Assembly: GCA_963848415.1 (NCBI GenBank)
Contig: CAWKDN010000001.1
Coordinates: 2,170,001 to 2,234,000 of the forward strand
Direction of reading: 5' to 3'
Length of the DNA: 64,000 bases
Source: CAVQBC01 sp963848415
GTDB lineage: Bacteria; Actinomycetota; Thermoleophilia; Solirubrobacterales; Solirubrobacteraceae
The position numbers were made by a program, and so were the translations under genes. Positions 27,268 through 35,912 of the stretch are shown piece after piece. A model generated the notes under the pieces. The model worked only from the letters and a program-made list of their open reading frames with translations, ran no database searches and was not told the origin of the DNA. How positions within the stretch are numbered: the first letter of the stretch is position 1; every line of letters begins with the position of its first letter.

Positions 27268-27303
27268 GCGGTCATCGACGAGCGATGACCTGTGGGCGAC
27301 GTT
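27268..27303 (+). repeat. Palindromic element C, second copy of the surE leader hairpin
   Basis: Repeats element B from its GCGGTCATCG onward: GGTCATCG-ACGAG-CGATGACC-TGT-GGGCGA-CGTT. The direct repeat is 36 nt at a 40-nt period (27228-27263 and 27268-27303), identical except one loop base and one junction base. The surE ATG is three bases after it (27306). The 5' outer arm TTTCGCCC is absent from this copy. Confidence 0.65.
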
Positions 27304-27305
27304 AG

Positions 27306-28122
27306 ATGAGAGTCCTCCTCACCAACGACGACGGCATCGGCGCAGCCGGTCTGCAGACCCTGCGCCGCGAGCTGATCGCCGCGGGCGACGTCGAGCTGGC
27401 GGTCATCGCGCCGGACTCCAACCGCTCGGCCACGGCGCGCTCGATCACGACGCGCCGGCCGCTGACGGTCCGCGAGGTCGAGTTCGAGGACGGGACCGTC
27501 GGCTACTCGTGCGACGGCACGCCGGTGGACTGCGTCCGGCTCGCGCCGCTCGGGCTGGTCGACGGCTTCGAGGCCGACGTGGTCGTCGCGGGCATCAACC
27601 ACGGCTCGAACCTGGGCGACGACATCACCTACTCGGGCACGGTGGCGGCGGCGCTGGAGGGGATCATGCTCGAGCTGCCGGCGATCGCCGTCTCCCAGCA
27701 GTCCGCCGCGCGCGAGATGGACTTCCGCCTCGGCCGCGAGTTCGACTTCCAGACCGCGGCCGCGTTCACCGCCCGGCTGGTCGCCCAGCTCGACGACGTG
27801 CCGCTGCCCAGCCGGCACCCTGCTCAACGTCAACGTCCCGGCGGGCGAGGTCGACGGCGTCGAGGTCACGCGCCTGGGCAAGCGGATCTACCGCGACCGG
27901 CTCGAGCTGGTCGACGAGGACTCGGGCGCCAGGCAGTACCGCATCTACGGCGACGCGCCCGACTACCACCGCGAGGACGGCACCGACCTCGCGGCGATCG
28001 CCGCCGGGCGCATCGCCGTCACGCCGCTGCACCTCGACCTCACCGCCGACCACGGGATGGACAACCTGCGCGCCTACGACCTGGCGCGGCTGCTCGCGCC
28101 GGCCGCGCGAGAAGTCCAATGA
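27306..28122 (+). CDS. surE: 5'/3'-nucleotidase SurE, with apparent one-base insertion
   Basis: SurE is a metal-dependent nucleoside-monophosphate phosphatase involved in stress survival. ATG 27306 gives MRVLLTNDDGIG with metal-binding Asp8-Asp9, then PDSNRSATARSIT and GINHGSNLGDDITYSGTVAAA. At CTG CCC AGC (27804-27812) an extra C (27813) shifts the frame: GGC ACC CTG CTC AAC (GTLLNVNVP) starts at 27814 and continues to TGA 28120-28122. Corrected length is 271 aa, normal for the family. The stop overlaps the ligA ATG by 4 nt. It has no Shine-Dalgarno; hairpin C sits directly before the ATG. Confidence 0.92.
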
Positions 28123-30149
28123 GCACGACCAGGCCCGCCGACCGCGCCGCGGAGCTGCGCCGCGAGCTCGAGTACCACAACCGCCGCTACTACGCCGAGG
28201 ACGACCCGGAGATCGGCGACGACGCCTACGACGCCCTGCTCGACGAGCTGCGGGCGCTGGAGGCCGAGCATCCCGAGCTGGTCACGCCGGACTCGCCGAC
28301 CCAGCGCGTCGGCGCCGAGCCGGTTTCAAGGCTCGAGAAGGTCTCCCACCTGCAGCCGATGCTCTCGCTGGCCAACGCCCGCACCGAGGAGGAGCTGCGT
28401 GCCTGGATCGAGCGGATGCGCAACCACCTCGCGCGCGAGGGGATCGAGAACCCGTCCTTCGCCTTCGTCGCCGAGCCGAAGATCGACGGGCTGGCGATCT
28501 CCCTGCTCTATCGGGACGGCGTACTCGAGCGCGGCGCCACGCGCGGCAACGGCGAGGTCGGCGAGGACGTCACCCACAACCTGCGCACCATCCCCTCGAT
28601 CCCCCTGCGCATCGAGGACGCCCCGCCGCTGCTGGAGGTCCGGGGCGAGGTCTACATGTCGCTGCCCGACTTCGCCGCGCTCAACGAGCGCCGGGCCGAG
28701 CGCGGCCTCGCCACCTTCATGAACCCGCGCAACTCGGCGGCGGGCACCATCCGCCAGCTCGACCCGAGCCTCGCCGCCGACCGGCCGCTGTCGATGTGGT
28801 GCTACGGCGCGGGGGTGACCGAGGGCATCCGCTTCGGCTCGCACTGGGAGGCGCTCGAGTGGCTGCGCGAGCACGGCTTCCGGGTCAACGGCGACGTCGA
28901 ACGGCTCGAGACCGAGGAGGCGGTCGTGGAGCGCTGCCTGGCCTGGCAGGCGCGCCGCGGCGCGCTGGACTTCGAGATCGACGGCGTCGTGGTCAAGGTC
29001 GACGACGTCGAGCTGCAGCGCCGGCTTGGCGTGGTGGGGCGCGACCCGCGCTGGGCGATCGCCTGGAAGTTCCCGCCGACCACGGCGGTCACGACGCTCA
29101 ACGCGGTCCAGTGGAACGTCGGCAAGTTCGGCGACCTGCACCCGTTCGCCGAGCTCGAGCCCGTCCACGTCGGCGGGGTCACCGTCAAGCTCGCGACGCT
29201 GCACAACGAGGAGGACCTCGCGCGCAAGGACGTCCGGGTCGGCGACGAGGTGATCGTGCTGCGCGCGGGCGACGTGATCCCGCAGGTCGTCTCGCCCGCC
29301 CCGCACGCGCTCGAGAACGCGGCGCGCGCCGAGCCGCCGCGGCCGCCGGCGCGCTGCCCGTTCTGCGACACGCCGACCGTCAAGGGTACGGGCGTCTTCA
29401 CCCAGTGCCCCAACCGGGCCTGCCCGGAGCGCCGCTGGCAGCTGCTCAAGCACTTCGTCTCCCAGGGGGCGATGGACATCGACGGGCTGGGGGAGAAGCA
29501 GGTCGCCGCCCTGCAGCAGAAGGAGCTCGTCAAGACCCCGGGGGACTTCTACCGGCTCTCCCAGGAGCAGCTGATGGAGCTCGAGGGCTACGGCGAGGTC
29601 TCCGCGCGCAACCTGCTGGCCGCCATCGAGGCCTCGCGCGAGCGGGCCTTCGGGCGCATCCTCTTCGCGCTCGGGATCGAGGGCGTCGGCTTCGTCACCG
29701 GCCGCAACCTGGCGCAGCAGTTCCGCTCGGTCGATTCGCTGCTCGCCGCCACGCCGGAGCAGATCGCCCAGACGCCCGGCATCGGGCCGATCGTCGCCCA
29801 GCTGATCGCCGAGCAGCTCGCCGACGAGGAGATGCGCGCGCAGATCAACGACCTGCGCGCGCTCGGGCTGCGCTTCGAGGAAGAGGGCCCGCCGCCCGGC
29901 GAGGGAAAGCTGCGCGAGAAGACCTTCGTGCTCACCGGCACGCTGCCCGACCTGACCCGCGAGCAGGCGACCGAGCGCATCACCGCCGAGGGCGGCCGCG
30001 TGACGTCATCGGTGTCGAAGAAGACGAGCTACCTGGTCGCCGGCGAGTCGCCCGGGTCGAAGCTCGAGAAGGCCGAGCGGCTCGGCGTCGAGGTGCTCGA
30101 CGAGCCGGGGCTGCTGGCGCTGCTGCGCGACGGCCCCGCGGCCGAGTAG
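28119..30149 (+). CDS. ligA: NAD-dependent DNA ligase
   Basis: LigA seals nicks in replication and repair using NAD+. It is 676 aa. Order of domains: Ia with YHNRRYYAEDDPEIGDDAYD, adenylation domain with the nucleophile Lys121 in EPKIDGLAISL, OB fold, Cys4 zinc finger (CPFCDTPTVKGTG ... CPNRACPE), helix-hairpin-helix repeats, and a C-terminal BRCT domain (FVLTGTLPDLTREQATE, SSVSKKTSYLVAG). Complete and typical. Overlaps surE by 4 nt; a 13-nt gap separates it from ppa. Confidence 0.97.
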   Translation: MSTTRPADRAAELRRELEYHNRRYYAEDDPEIGDDAYDALLDELRALEAEHPELVTPDSPTQRVGAEPVSRLEKVSHLQPMLSLANARTEEELRAWIERMRNHLAREGIENPSFAFVAEPKIDGLAISLLYRDGVLERGATRGNGEVGEDVTHNLRTIPSIPLRIEDAPPLLEVRGEVYMSLPDFAALNERRAERGLATFMNPRNSAAGTIRQLDPSLAADRPLSMWCYGAGVTEGIRFGSHWEALEWLREHGFRVNGDVERLETEEAVVERCLAWQARRGALDFEIDGVVVKVDDVELQRRLGVVGRDPRWAIAWKFPPTTAVTTLNAVQWNVGKFGDLHPFAELEPVHVGGVTVKLATLHNEEDLARKDVRVGDEVIVLRAGDVIPQVVSPAPHALENAARAEPPRPPARCPFCDTPTVKGTGVFTQCPNRACPERRWQLLKHFVSQGAMDIDGLGEKQVAALQQKELVKTPGDFYRLSQEQLMELEGYGEVSARNLLAAIEASRERAFGRILFALGIEGVGFVTGRNLAQQFRSVDSLLAATPEQIAQTPGIGPIVAQLIAEQLADEEMRAQINDLRALGLRFEEEGPPPGEGKLREKTFVLTGTLPDLTREQATERITAEGGRVTSSVSKKTSYLVAGESPGSKLEKAERLGVEVLDEPGLLALLRDGPAAE

Positions 30150-30162
30150 GCTGCGCGCCGTC

Positions 30163-30663
30163 ATGACCGATGCCGATGGGCCACTCTACGCGGTCGTCGA
30201 GATCCCCAAGGGCTCCTCGAACAAGTACGAATGGGACGAGGAGCTCGGGGCGATCAAGCTCGACCGGCTGCTCTTCTCCTCGCTCGGATACCCGACGGAC
30301 TACGGCTTCTTCCGCGAGACGCTGGCCGCCGACGGCGACCCGCTGGACGCGATGGTCGTGGTCTCAGAGGCCACGTTCCCCGGCTGCCTGATCGAGGTCA
30401 AGCCGGTCGCCCTGTTTCGGATGCGCGACCAGAACGCGCCCGACAACAAGATCCTGTGCGTGCCGGTGACCGATCCGAACTGGAACCACATCGAGCGCCT
30501 CGACGACATCTCGATGACGCTGCGCGACGAGATCTCGCACTTCTTCTCGATCTACAAGACGCCCGACTGGAAGGTCGTCAAGGTCGACGGGTGGTATCCA
30601 CGCGAGGAGGCGCTGCAGTCGATCGAGCGGGCGCGCAACCGCTGGAGCGAGGCGAACGGCTAA
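30163..30663 (+). CDS. ppa: Inorganic pyrophosphatase
   Basis: Hydrolyses pyrophosphate to drive biosynthesis. It is 166 aa, family I. Signatures are EIPKGSSNKYEWDEELG, YPTDYGFFRETLAADGDPLDAMV (DGDPLDAM metal site) and the VKVDGWYPREEAL C-terminus. A TAGGCT box lies ten bases before the ATG with no Shine-Dalgarno between, which suggests a leaderless or near-leaderless transcript. It ends convergent with the next gene, overlapping by 4 nt. Confidence 0.96.
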   Translation: MTDADGPLYAVVEIPKGSSNKYEWDEELGAIKLDRLLFSSLGYPTDYGFFRETLAADGDPLDAMVVVSEATFPGCLIEVKPVALFRMRDQNAPDNKILCVPVTDPNWNHIERLDDISMTLRDEISHFFSIYKTPDWKVVKVDGWYPREEALQSIERARNRWSEANG

Positions 30664-31904
30664 CCGGTGCCGGTGCTGGTCGGCGCCGCCGGCGCCGGCT
30701 CGTAGCGCGCGAGCGCGACGGCCATCCGGTCCTGCAGCCGGCGCGCGCTGAACGGGCTCATCCCGTTCATCAGGATCGCGAAGGCCACCCGCCGGCCGGT
30801 CGCCGAGCGGCAGTAACCGGCCAGCGCCGAGACGGTGCTCAGCGTGCCCGTCTTGGCGCGGCAGCGCCCGGCCGCGGCGGTGCCGCGCATGCGCGAGCTC
30901 AGCGTGCCGGTGCTGCCGGCCACGGCGAGCGAGCGCTCGAAGACCGCGAAGTCGGGCCCGGTGGCCATCTGCTCGAGCAGGCGGGTGACCTGCCGCGGGC
31001 TCGTCCGGTTGGCGCGCGAGAGTCCCGAGCCGTCGGAGATGCGCGGGCTGAGGCCGAGTCCGCGCATCGTCTGGGAGACGACGGCGGCGCCGGCGCGCGT
31101 GCTGCCCGCCTGGCCGAAGCGGGCGCCGAGGTCCTTGATCAGCGTCTCGGCGATGAAGTTGTCCGAGGGGACGTTGGTGCGGCGGATCAGCTCGGCCACG
31201 TCCGGCGAGGGCTGCTCGGCCAGCGCGAGCGCGGCGTCCGGGGCCTCGCCGCGCCGCGCGTCGCGGGTGACGCGCACCCCCTCGCGCCGCAGGGCGAGCT
31301 CGAACGCGCCGGCCGCGTAGCTCGCCGGACTGGACTGAAAGCCCGCGCCGGCGGTGCGCCCGCGGTTGAAGGTCAGCCCGCTGAGCGGCCCGACGTAGCC
31401 CGAGGTCTCGAAGCCGGAGGACGGCGGGCCGCGCAGCGAGTCGAACACCGACTCGTCGCCGACGACCCGTCCGGTGACGCGCTGCAGGCCGCCGTCGCCG
31501 GTCAGCTGCTCGGCCAGCCGCCGCGCCTCGGCGCTGCCGAACGCCGGGTCGCCGTCGCCGACGAGGTAGAGATCGCCGTCGAGCACGCCGGCCGGGCTGA
31601 GCGGCGCGCTCGCCGTCACGCGGGTGGTGAAGCGTCCGCCGGCGCCCAGGCGCAACAGCGCCGTGCTGGTCGTGTAGAGCTTCTCCACCGAGGCCGGGAC
31701 GCGCCGCGCGTCCGCGCGCACCTCGACCAGCGGCTGCTTGCTCTCGAGGTCCACCGCATAGGCCCCGGAGAAGCCCGAGGCCTGGCGCATCTGGCGCTCG
31801 AGCGCCACGCGGGTGGCCGCGGGGCCGGCGGCGCTCGCCGCTGCGGGGAGCAGGAGGCCCGCCAGCACCAGCAGGACTGCGATCGGCCGGTTCATCGCGC
31901 GCAC
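30660..31904 (-). CDS. dacB: D-alanyl-D-alanine carboxypeptidase/endopeptidase (PBP4 family)
   Basis: Class C low-molecular-weight penicillin-binding protein that trims peptidoglycan. It is 414 aa with signal peptide (IAVLLVLAGLLLPAAASAAG). Active-site motifs: SxxK as Ser72-Val-Glu-Lys75 (PASVEKLY), SxN in VPSDNF, and KTG in RAKTGTLSTVSAL. The large insertion between SxxK and SxN typical of PBP4 is present. MRAMNRP could start at either Met. Confidence 0.92.
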   Translation of the reverse strand: MRAMNRPIAVLLVLAGLLLPAAASAAGPAATRVALERQMRQASGFSGAYAVDLESKQPLVEVRADARRVPASVEKLYTTSTALLRLGAGGRFTTRVTASAPLSPAGVLDGDLYLVGDGDPAFGSAEARRLAEQLTGDGGLQRVTGRVVGDESVFDSLRGPPSSGFETSGYVGPLSGLTFNRGRTAGAGFQSSPASYAAGAFELALRREGVRVTRDARRGEAPDAALALAEQPSPDVAELIRRTNVPSDNFIAETLIKDLGARFGQAGSTRAGAAVVSQTMRGLGLSPRISDGSGLSRANRTSPRQVTRLLEQMATGPDFAVFERSLAVAGSTGTLSSRMRGTAAAGRCRAKTGTLSTVSALAGYCRSATGRRVAFAILMNGMSPFSARRLQDRMAVALARYEPAPAAPTSTGTG

Positions 31905-32014
31905 CGATGCTACGAAACCCCCCGGCGGCCCAGGAGTCGCGGCCGGGCCGCGGCGTAGACTGCGGCGCCGGGACGCAGGCCTCGCGCGCAGGAGCGGGGC
32001 GGGGCCTCTCTGAC

Positions 32015-33265
32015 ATGGACAACGTCGTAGAGCTCCAGACTTCAGCGCCCGCCCGGCGGCGGCGCAAGCCGTCGCGGACGGCGCTGGTGCTCGGCGGTGG
32101 CGGCTTCACCGGTGGCGTGTACGAGATCGGGGCGCTGCGGGCGCTCGACCTGCTCTCGGTCAACACGACCGTCAACGACTTCGACATCTACGTCGGCACG
32201 AGCGCCGGCTCGCTGATCGCCGCCCTGACCGCCAACGGCGTCTCGCCCGAGCTGATGATGCGGGTGGTCAACGACCAGTCCCGCCCGTCGGTCTTCCCCG
32301 ACATCGACCTCGACGTGCTCCTGCGCCCCAACCTGCGCGAGCTCGCGACCCGCGGGATCGGACTGCCGCTGCACCTCGCGCGAGTCCTGCGCGCGGTGGC
32401 CGGGAGCCCGCGCAGCTTCTCCATGGTCGACCTGGCGATCGCGCTGGCCGGCGCGCTGCCCTCGGGGCTGTACTCCGGGCGCGGGGTCGAGAAGTACGTG
32501 CGGACCGTGCTCGAGGAAGAGGGCCGGACCGACGACTTCCGCGAGCTGCGCAACGAGCTCTACCTGGCGGCCACCGATCTGGACACCTGCGAGCGCATCG
32601 TGCTCGGCGCCGAGGGCTGGGACGACGTCCCGATCTCGGCGGCGGTGCGGGCCTCCACCGCGCTGCCGATGGTCTATGAGCCGCACACCCTCAAGGGCCG
32701 CGAGCTGGTCGACGGCGGCATCGTCTCCACCACGAACCTGGACATCGCGGTCGAGGCGGGCGCGAAGCTGGTCGTCGTCGTCAACCCGCTCGTCCCGTTC
32801 GTCAACGACTTCTCCAAGGAGATCCGCACGCCGTTCGGCACGCGCCCGCGGCGGGTCTCGGACATGGGCTTTCCGAAGATCGGCTACCAGACCTTCAAGC
32901 TGCTCGCCTACCAGCGCCTGCACGAGGTCGCGCGCGAGTGGCGGGAGCGCTACCCCGGCGTCGACATCGTGCTGATCGAGCCCGACCCCGACGACGAGCT
33001 GATGTTCGAGACCAACGTCCTGAACTTCAGCTCACGGCTGGAGGTCGCCCGTCACGGGTTTCAGTCGGTGACGGTCAAGCTGGCCAAGGACTACGAGCAG
33101 ATCCGCGAGATCTGCCAGCGCCACGGGATCGAGATCTCGGCCACGCGCGTGCGCAAGATGCTCGAGAGCACGGCCGCGGCGGAATCCGAGCGGACGGCGA
33201 TCTGGCGGCGCATCCTCGAGCAGACGACGGGCGCGCTGCTGCGACAGTCGGCCGGCGCGGACTGA
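32015..33265 (+). CDS. Patatin-like phospholipase family protein
   Basis: Serine hydrolase acting on acyl lipids; cytoplasmic, with no signal peptide. It is 416 aa from ATG 32015 (GGAGCGGGGCGGGG upstream). Oxyanion loop VLGGGGFTGGVYE (residues 25-37), nucleophile Ser63 in VGTSAGSL, and the catalytic Asp in ELVDGGIV. A C-terminal region of about 120 residues (MLESTAAAESERTAIW near the end) is outside the patatin fold. TAGACT at 31956-31961 is a -10-like candidate. The in-frame upstream stretch to 31907 is not protein-like. Confidence 0.88.
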   Translation: MDNVVELQTSAPARRRRKPSRTALVLGGGGFTGGVYEIGALRALDLLSVNTTVNDFDIYVGTSAGSLIAALTANGVSPELMMRVVNDQSRPSVFPDIDLDVLLRPNLRELATRGIGLPLHLARVLRAVAGSPRSFSMVDLAIALAGALPSGLYSGRGVEKYVRTVLEEEGRTDDFRELRNELYLAATDLDTCERIVLGAEGWDDVPISAAVRASTALPMVYEPHTLKGRELVDGGIVSTTNLDIAVEAGAKLVVVVNPLVPFVNDFSKEIRTPFGTRPRRVSDMGFPKIGYQTFKLLAYQRLHEVAREWRERYPGVDIVLIEPDPDDELMFETNVLNFSSRLEVARHGFQSVTVKLAKDYEQIREICQRHGIEISATRVRKMLESTAAAESERTAIWRRILEQTTGALLRQSAGAD

Positions 33266-33310
33266 CTCGTTCGGGTGTGTAGAGGCGCGTCGCGCGACGC
33301 GCCGGGCGGC

Positions 33311-33496
33311 TCAGGCGGTGGCGACCTGGGCGGGGGACTCGGCCGCGGCCTGCTCGCTCAGGCTGGCGAGGAACAGGGTTTTGTCTATGCGGCCCTGGAA
33401 GATCGGCACTCCCATCTCCATGCACTTCTCGATCACCTCACGGCGCTCCATGCCAGCTTCTCGCGCGAGCTCCGTGGGCGTCAGGTGGATGGCCAT
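33311..33496 (-). CDS. Small IF2-N-like helix-turn-helix protein
   Basis: A 61-aa protein. LTPTELAREAGMERREVIEK, then CMEMGVPIFQGRIDKTLF, has the pattern of the IF-2 N-terminal / winged-helix module (LAxEhGhxxxxhhxxhxxhGh). A perfect AGGAGG lies 10-12 nt before ATG 33496, which strongly supports that it is translated. The C-terminus is an Ala/Glu-rich helix. It may bind nucleic acid; no partner is evident. Confidence 0.72.
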   Translation of the reverse strand: MAIHLTPTELAREAGMERREVIEKCMEMGVPIFQGRIDKTLFLASLSEQAAAESPAQVATA

Positions 33497-33609
33497 TGGG
33501 TGAAGGACCTCCTGGGGGGATTGCGACGTTCACTGAAAATTAGCGGTCTCGCCAGACGGCCACAACTCAGGACGGCGAAAGCTGGACGAAATCGGCCCTC
33601 GGATGCCGC

Positions 33610-34371
33610 TCAGACCGGGTTCGGGACGTCGGCGAACTCGTGCTCGACGCCGAAGCGCGCGGCCAGCAGCTCGCCGAGCCGGCGGACGCCGAACGTCTCG
33701 GTCGCGTAGTGGCCGGCCGCCACGAAGTGGATGCCCGCCTCGCCGGCCTCGCCCATCACGTGCTCGCGCGGCTCGCCCGTGAGAAAGGCGTCGAGGCCGA
33801 GCCCGACGGCCTCGTCCAGCGCGTCGGCGCCGCTGCCCGACACGATGCCGATGGTCCGCACGAGCTCCGGCCCGGCGCCCTGGACGAGCGGCTCGCGGCC
33901 GGTGAGCTCGGCGACCCGCCGCCACAGCTCGTCCGCGGCGACGCCGTCGCCGGCGAAGGTCCCCCGGCGACCGATCGTCGCGCCGCGCCAGGCGCCGAAG
34001 GGCTGATGGTCGGCGCATCCGAGGCCTTCGGCCAGCAGCGCGTTGTTGCCGTGCTCGGCGTGGGCGTCGAGCGGGATGTGGTATCCGGCGAGGCCGACGT
34101 CGTGGCGGAAGAGCGCCCGCAGCCGCTCGGCCTGGAGCGGGCTCAGCCCGGTCGGCTGGAAGTCCCAGAAGAGGCCGTGGTGGACCAGCAGGAGCTGGGC
34201 GCCGAGCTCGATCGCGCGATCGATCAGCGCCTTGTTCGCCGAGACGCCGGTGACCACCCGCTGGACCTCGCCCGCTCCGGGGACCTGCAGGCCGTTGGGC
34301 CCGAGGTCCGGGTAGGCGCCTGGCTCGAGGATGGCGTCGAGGTGCTCGATGAGGTCTGCGACCCGGGCCAT
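33610..34371 (-). CDS. Nif3-like dinuclear metal-centre protein
   Basis: NIF3/YbgI/DUF34 family; forms hexameric toroids with a two-metal site. Biochemical role unsettled (GTP cyclohydrolase type-2-like claims exist). It is 253 aa from ATG 34371. Metal ligands are in QLLLVHHGLFWD, and the C-terminal FVAAGHYATETFGVRRL carries His and Glu ligands. The open frame continues upstream, but that part is antisense to tRNA-Pro and is not coding. Confidence 0.9.
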   Translation of the reverse strand: MARVADLIEHLDAILEPGAYPDLGPNGLQVPGAGEVQRVVTGVSANKALIDRAIELGAQLLLVHHGLFWDFQPTGLSPLQAERLRALFRHDVGLAGYHIPLDAHAEHGNNALLAEGLGCADHQPFGAWRGATIGRRGTFAGDGVAADELWRRVAELTGREPLVQGAGPELVRTIGIVSGSGADALDEAVGLGLDAFLTGEPREHVMGEAGEAGIHFVAAGHYATETFGVRRLGELLAARFGVEHEFADVPNPV

Positions 34372-34407
34372 CGGCGGATCTTCGCAGCCGGGTAAACTGC
34401 GGTGCTT

Positions 34408-34481
34408 CGGGGCGTGGCGCAGCCTGGTAGCGCGCGCCGTTCGGGTCGGCGAGGTCCCCGGTTCAAATCCGGGCGCCCCGA
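34408..34481 (+). tRNA. tRNA-Pro (anticodon CGG)
   Basis: Seventy-four nucleotides without encoded CCA. Acceptor stem CGGGGCG/CGCCCCG, discriminator A at 34481, D-arm GCGC-AGCCTGGTA-GCGC, anticodon stem CGCCG/CGGCG with loop TTCGGGT (CGG, reading CCG), T-arm CCCGG-TTCAAAT-CCGGG. C1 start is typical of bacterial tRNA-Pro. TAAACT (34393-34398) lies ten bases upstream and is a likely -10 box. Confidence 0.95.
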
Positions 34482-34580
34482 TAGTCAACACTCAGCTAAC
34501 GGCCACGCGGCACCATCCTGCGAAGCAGGGGGCCGCTTGGGCCGGCCACGGATGGCGTCAGCGAGACAAGGAGTGTCGGA

Positions 34581-35897
34581 GTGAAGCGTGGAGGAACGAC
34601 CAGGGCCGTCGTGGCCCTCGTGGCGACCGCGGGGTCGCTCGCACTGTCCTCAGCCGCCGGCGCCCAGGCACCGCTGGTCGACGACTCGGTCGCCGACTTC
34701 TCGGCCGGGGTCCAGAGCAACACCACCGTCGCCGGCGACGGCTCGGTGCAGATCCGCCGCACGACGGACACCCAGACAGAGGAGTTCGCGGAGTATCCGA
34801 GCGGCTGGACGAACACTCCGAGCGGCTCTTCGGTGTCCAACGGTCAGTCGCTGATCGTCCGGGGTCAGCTCACCAGCATCTGGATCTCCGAACCGGGCGA
34901 CAGGCTCGAGTTCACCGCGACGTACTCGGGCGCCGAGGGCCAGTACGTCGGCCTGGCCGAGGGCGCGGCGTCGGCCACCTTCGCGATCGTCGGCGGCCAG
35001 TTGGTCGCCCGCACGGTGGTCGGGGGCACCGAGATGGGCCGGACCGCGGCAGGCGCGAACCCGGGGGTCGCCCACGTCTACGGGATCGAGCGGCGCGGCT
35101 CGACCGTGAACTACTTCGTCGATGGCGCGGAGGTCGCCGTCCACCCCGCGATCCCGGGCGACGTGCGCGTCGCCGCCAACGGCGTCGACGCTCCGGGCCA
35201 GCCGAACGCCGTCGCCCTGGACTCGATGCGCTTCGCCTATCCGTTCGTCGCCTCCGGGATCTTCGTCTCGCGCGTCTTCGACGGCGGCGACCGCTTCGAG
35301 CGCTGGCGCACCATCGCCGCGGCGCTCCGCCGGCCGCCGGGGACCAGCGTGGCGATCCAGACCCGCACCGCCCCGGCGGCGAACGGCCCGTGGTCGCCGT
35401 GGCAGGCGCCCGGCGCCGGCGGCGATGTCGTGAGCCCGGACCAGCGCTACTTCCAGTACACCGCCGAGCTCGCGTCGAGTGAGCGCGCGTCCTCACCCTC
35501 GCTCGAGCGGGTCACCGTCGACTACCTCACCGTGGGATCGACCGGCGGCACCGGCGGCTCCAACCGCAACGTCGCCCCGCGCGTCCGCCTGAGGCCCAAG
35601 ACCCTCCGCGTCACCAGCAAGCGCAAGCTCACGCTGCGCGTCTCGTGCCCGAGCGGCGAGGACAGCTGCCGGACGGCGATCCGGCTGAAGTCCGGCCGCA
35701 GCACCGTGGCCCGCAAGAGCACGCTGGTGTCGGGCGGCAAGACGAAGCGGGTCAGCCTCACGCTCAGCCGCAAGGGCTACCGGACGCTGGTCCGCCGGCG
35801 CTCGCTGGGGGTGCAGGCCTCGGCGGCCGCCCGCGACGGCGCCGGCAACGCCGCGACCACGCGCACCACGATCAAGTTGCTGGCGCCGCGGCGCTGA
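34581..35897 (+). CDS. Secreted protein with beta-sandwich and Arg/Lys-rich C-terminal domain
   Basis: 438 aa from GTG 34581 (AAGGAG upstream). Signal peptide VVALVATAGSLALSSAAGAQ. Residues about 35-190 look like a lectin/LamG-type beta-sandwich (SVADFSAGVQSNTTVAGDGS, VHVYGIERRG-like turn, VNYFVDGAEV). A second beta-rich domain follows (FDGGDRFERWRTI), then a very basic domain (VRLRPKTLRVTSKRKLTLRV) with two Cys in VSCPSGEDSCRTA. No anchor motif. The domain architecture suggests extracellular binding; I do not recognise a specific family. Confidence 0.7.
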   Translation: MKRGGTTRAVVALVATAGSLALSSAAGAQAPLVDDSVADFSAGVQSNTTVAGDGSVQIRRTTDTQTEEFAEYPSGWTNTPSGSSVSNGQSLIVRGQLTSIWISEPGDRLEFTATYSGAEGQYVGLAEGAASATFAIVGGQLVARTVVGGTEMGRTAAGANPGVAHVYGIERRGSTVNYFVDGAEVAVHPAIPGDVRVAANGVDAPGQPNAVALDSMRFAYPFVASGIFVSRVFDGGDRFERWRTIAAALRRPPGTSVAIQTRTAPAANGPWSPWQAPGAGGDVVSPDQRYFQYTAELASSERASSPSLERVTVDYLTVGSTGGTGGSNRNVAPRVRLRPKTLRVTSKRKLTLRVSCPSGEDSCRTAIRLKSGRSTVARKSTLVSGGKTKRVSLTLSRKGYRTLVRRRSLGVQASAAARDGAGNAATTRTTIKLLAPRR

Positions 35898-35912
35898 GCC
35901 CGCCCCGACGGC

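Noticed and set aside
5837..28122. Programmed +1 frameshifting as the default explanation
   Set aside because: The four sites share no slippery codon, stop codon or stimulatory structure; a single-base insertion error explains them more simply. Left open as a test.
26951..30166. 1071-residue open frame overlapping surE and ligA
   Set aside because: It is a shadow frame: Arg/Ala/Pro-rich, no domains, and it runs over two well-recognised genes in other frames.
34372..34491. N-terminal extension of the Nif3-like protein
   Set aside because: The extension is antisense to tRNA-Pro, and the family start matches ATG 34371.
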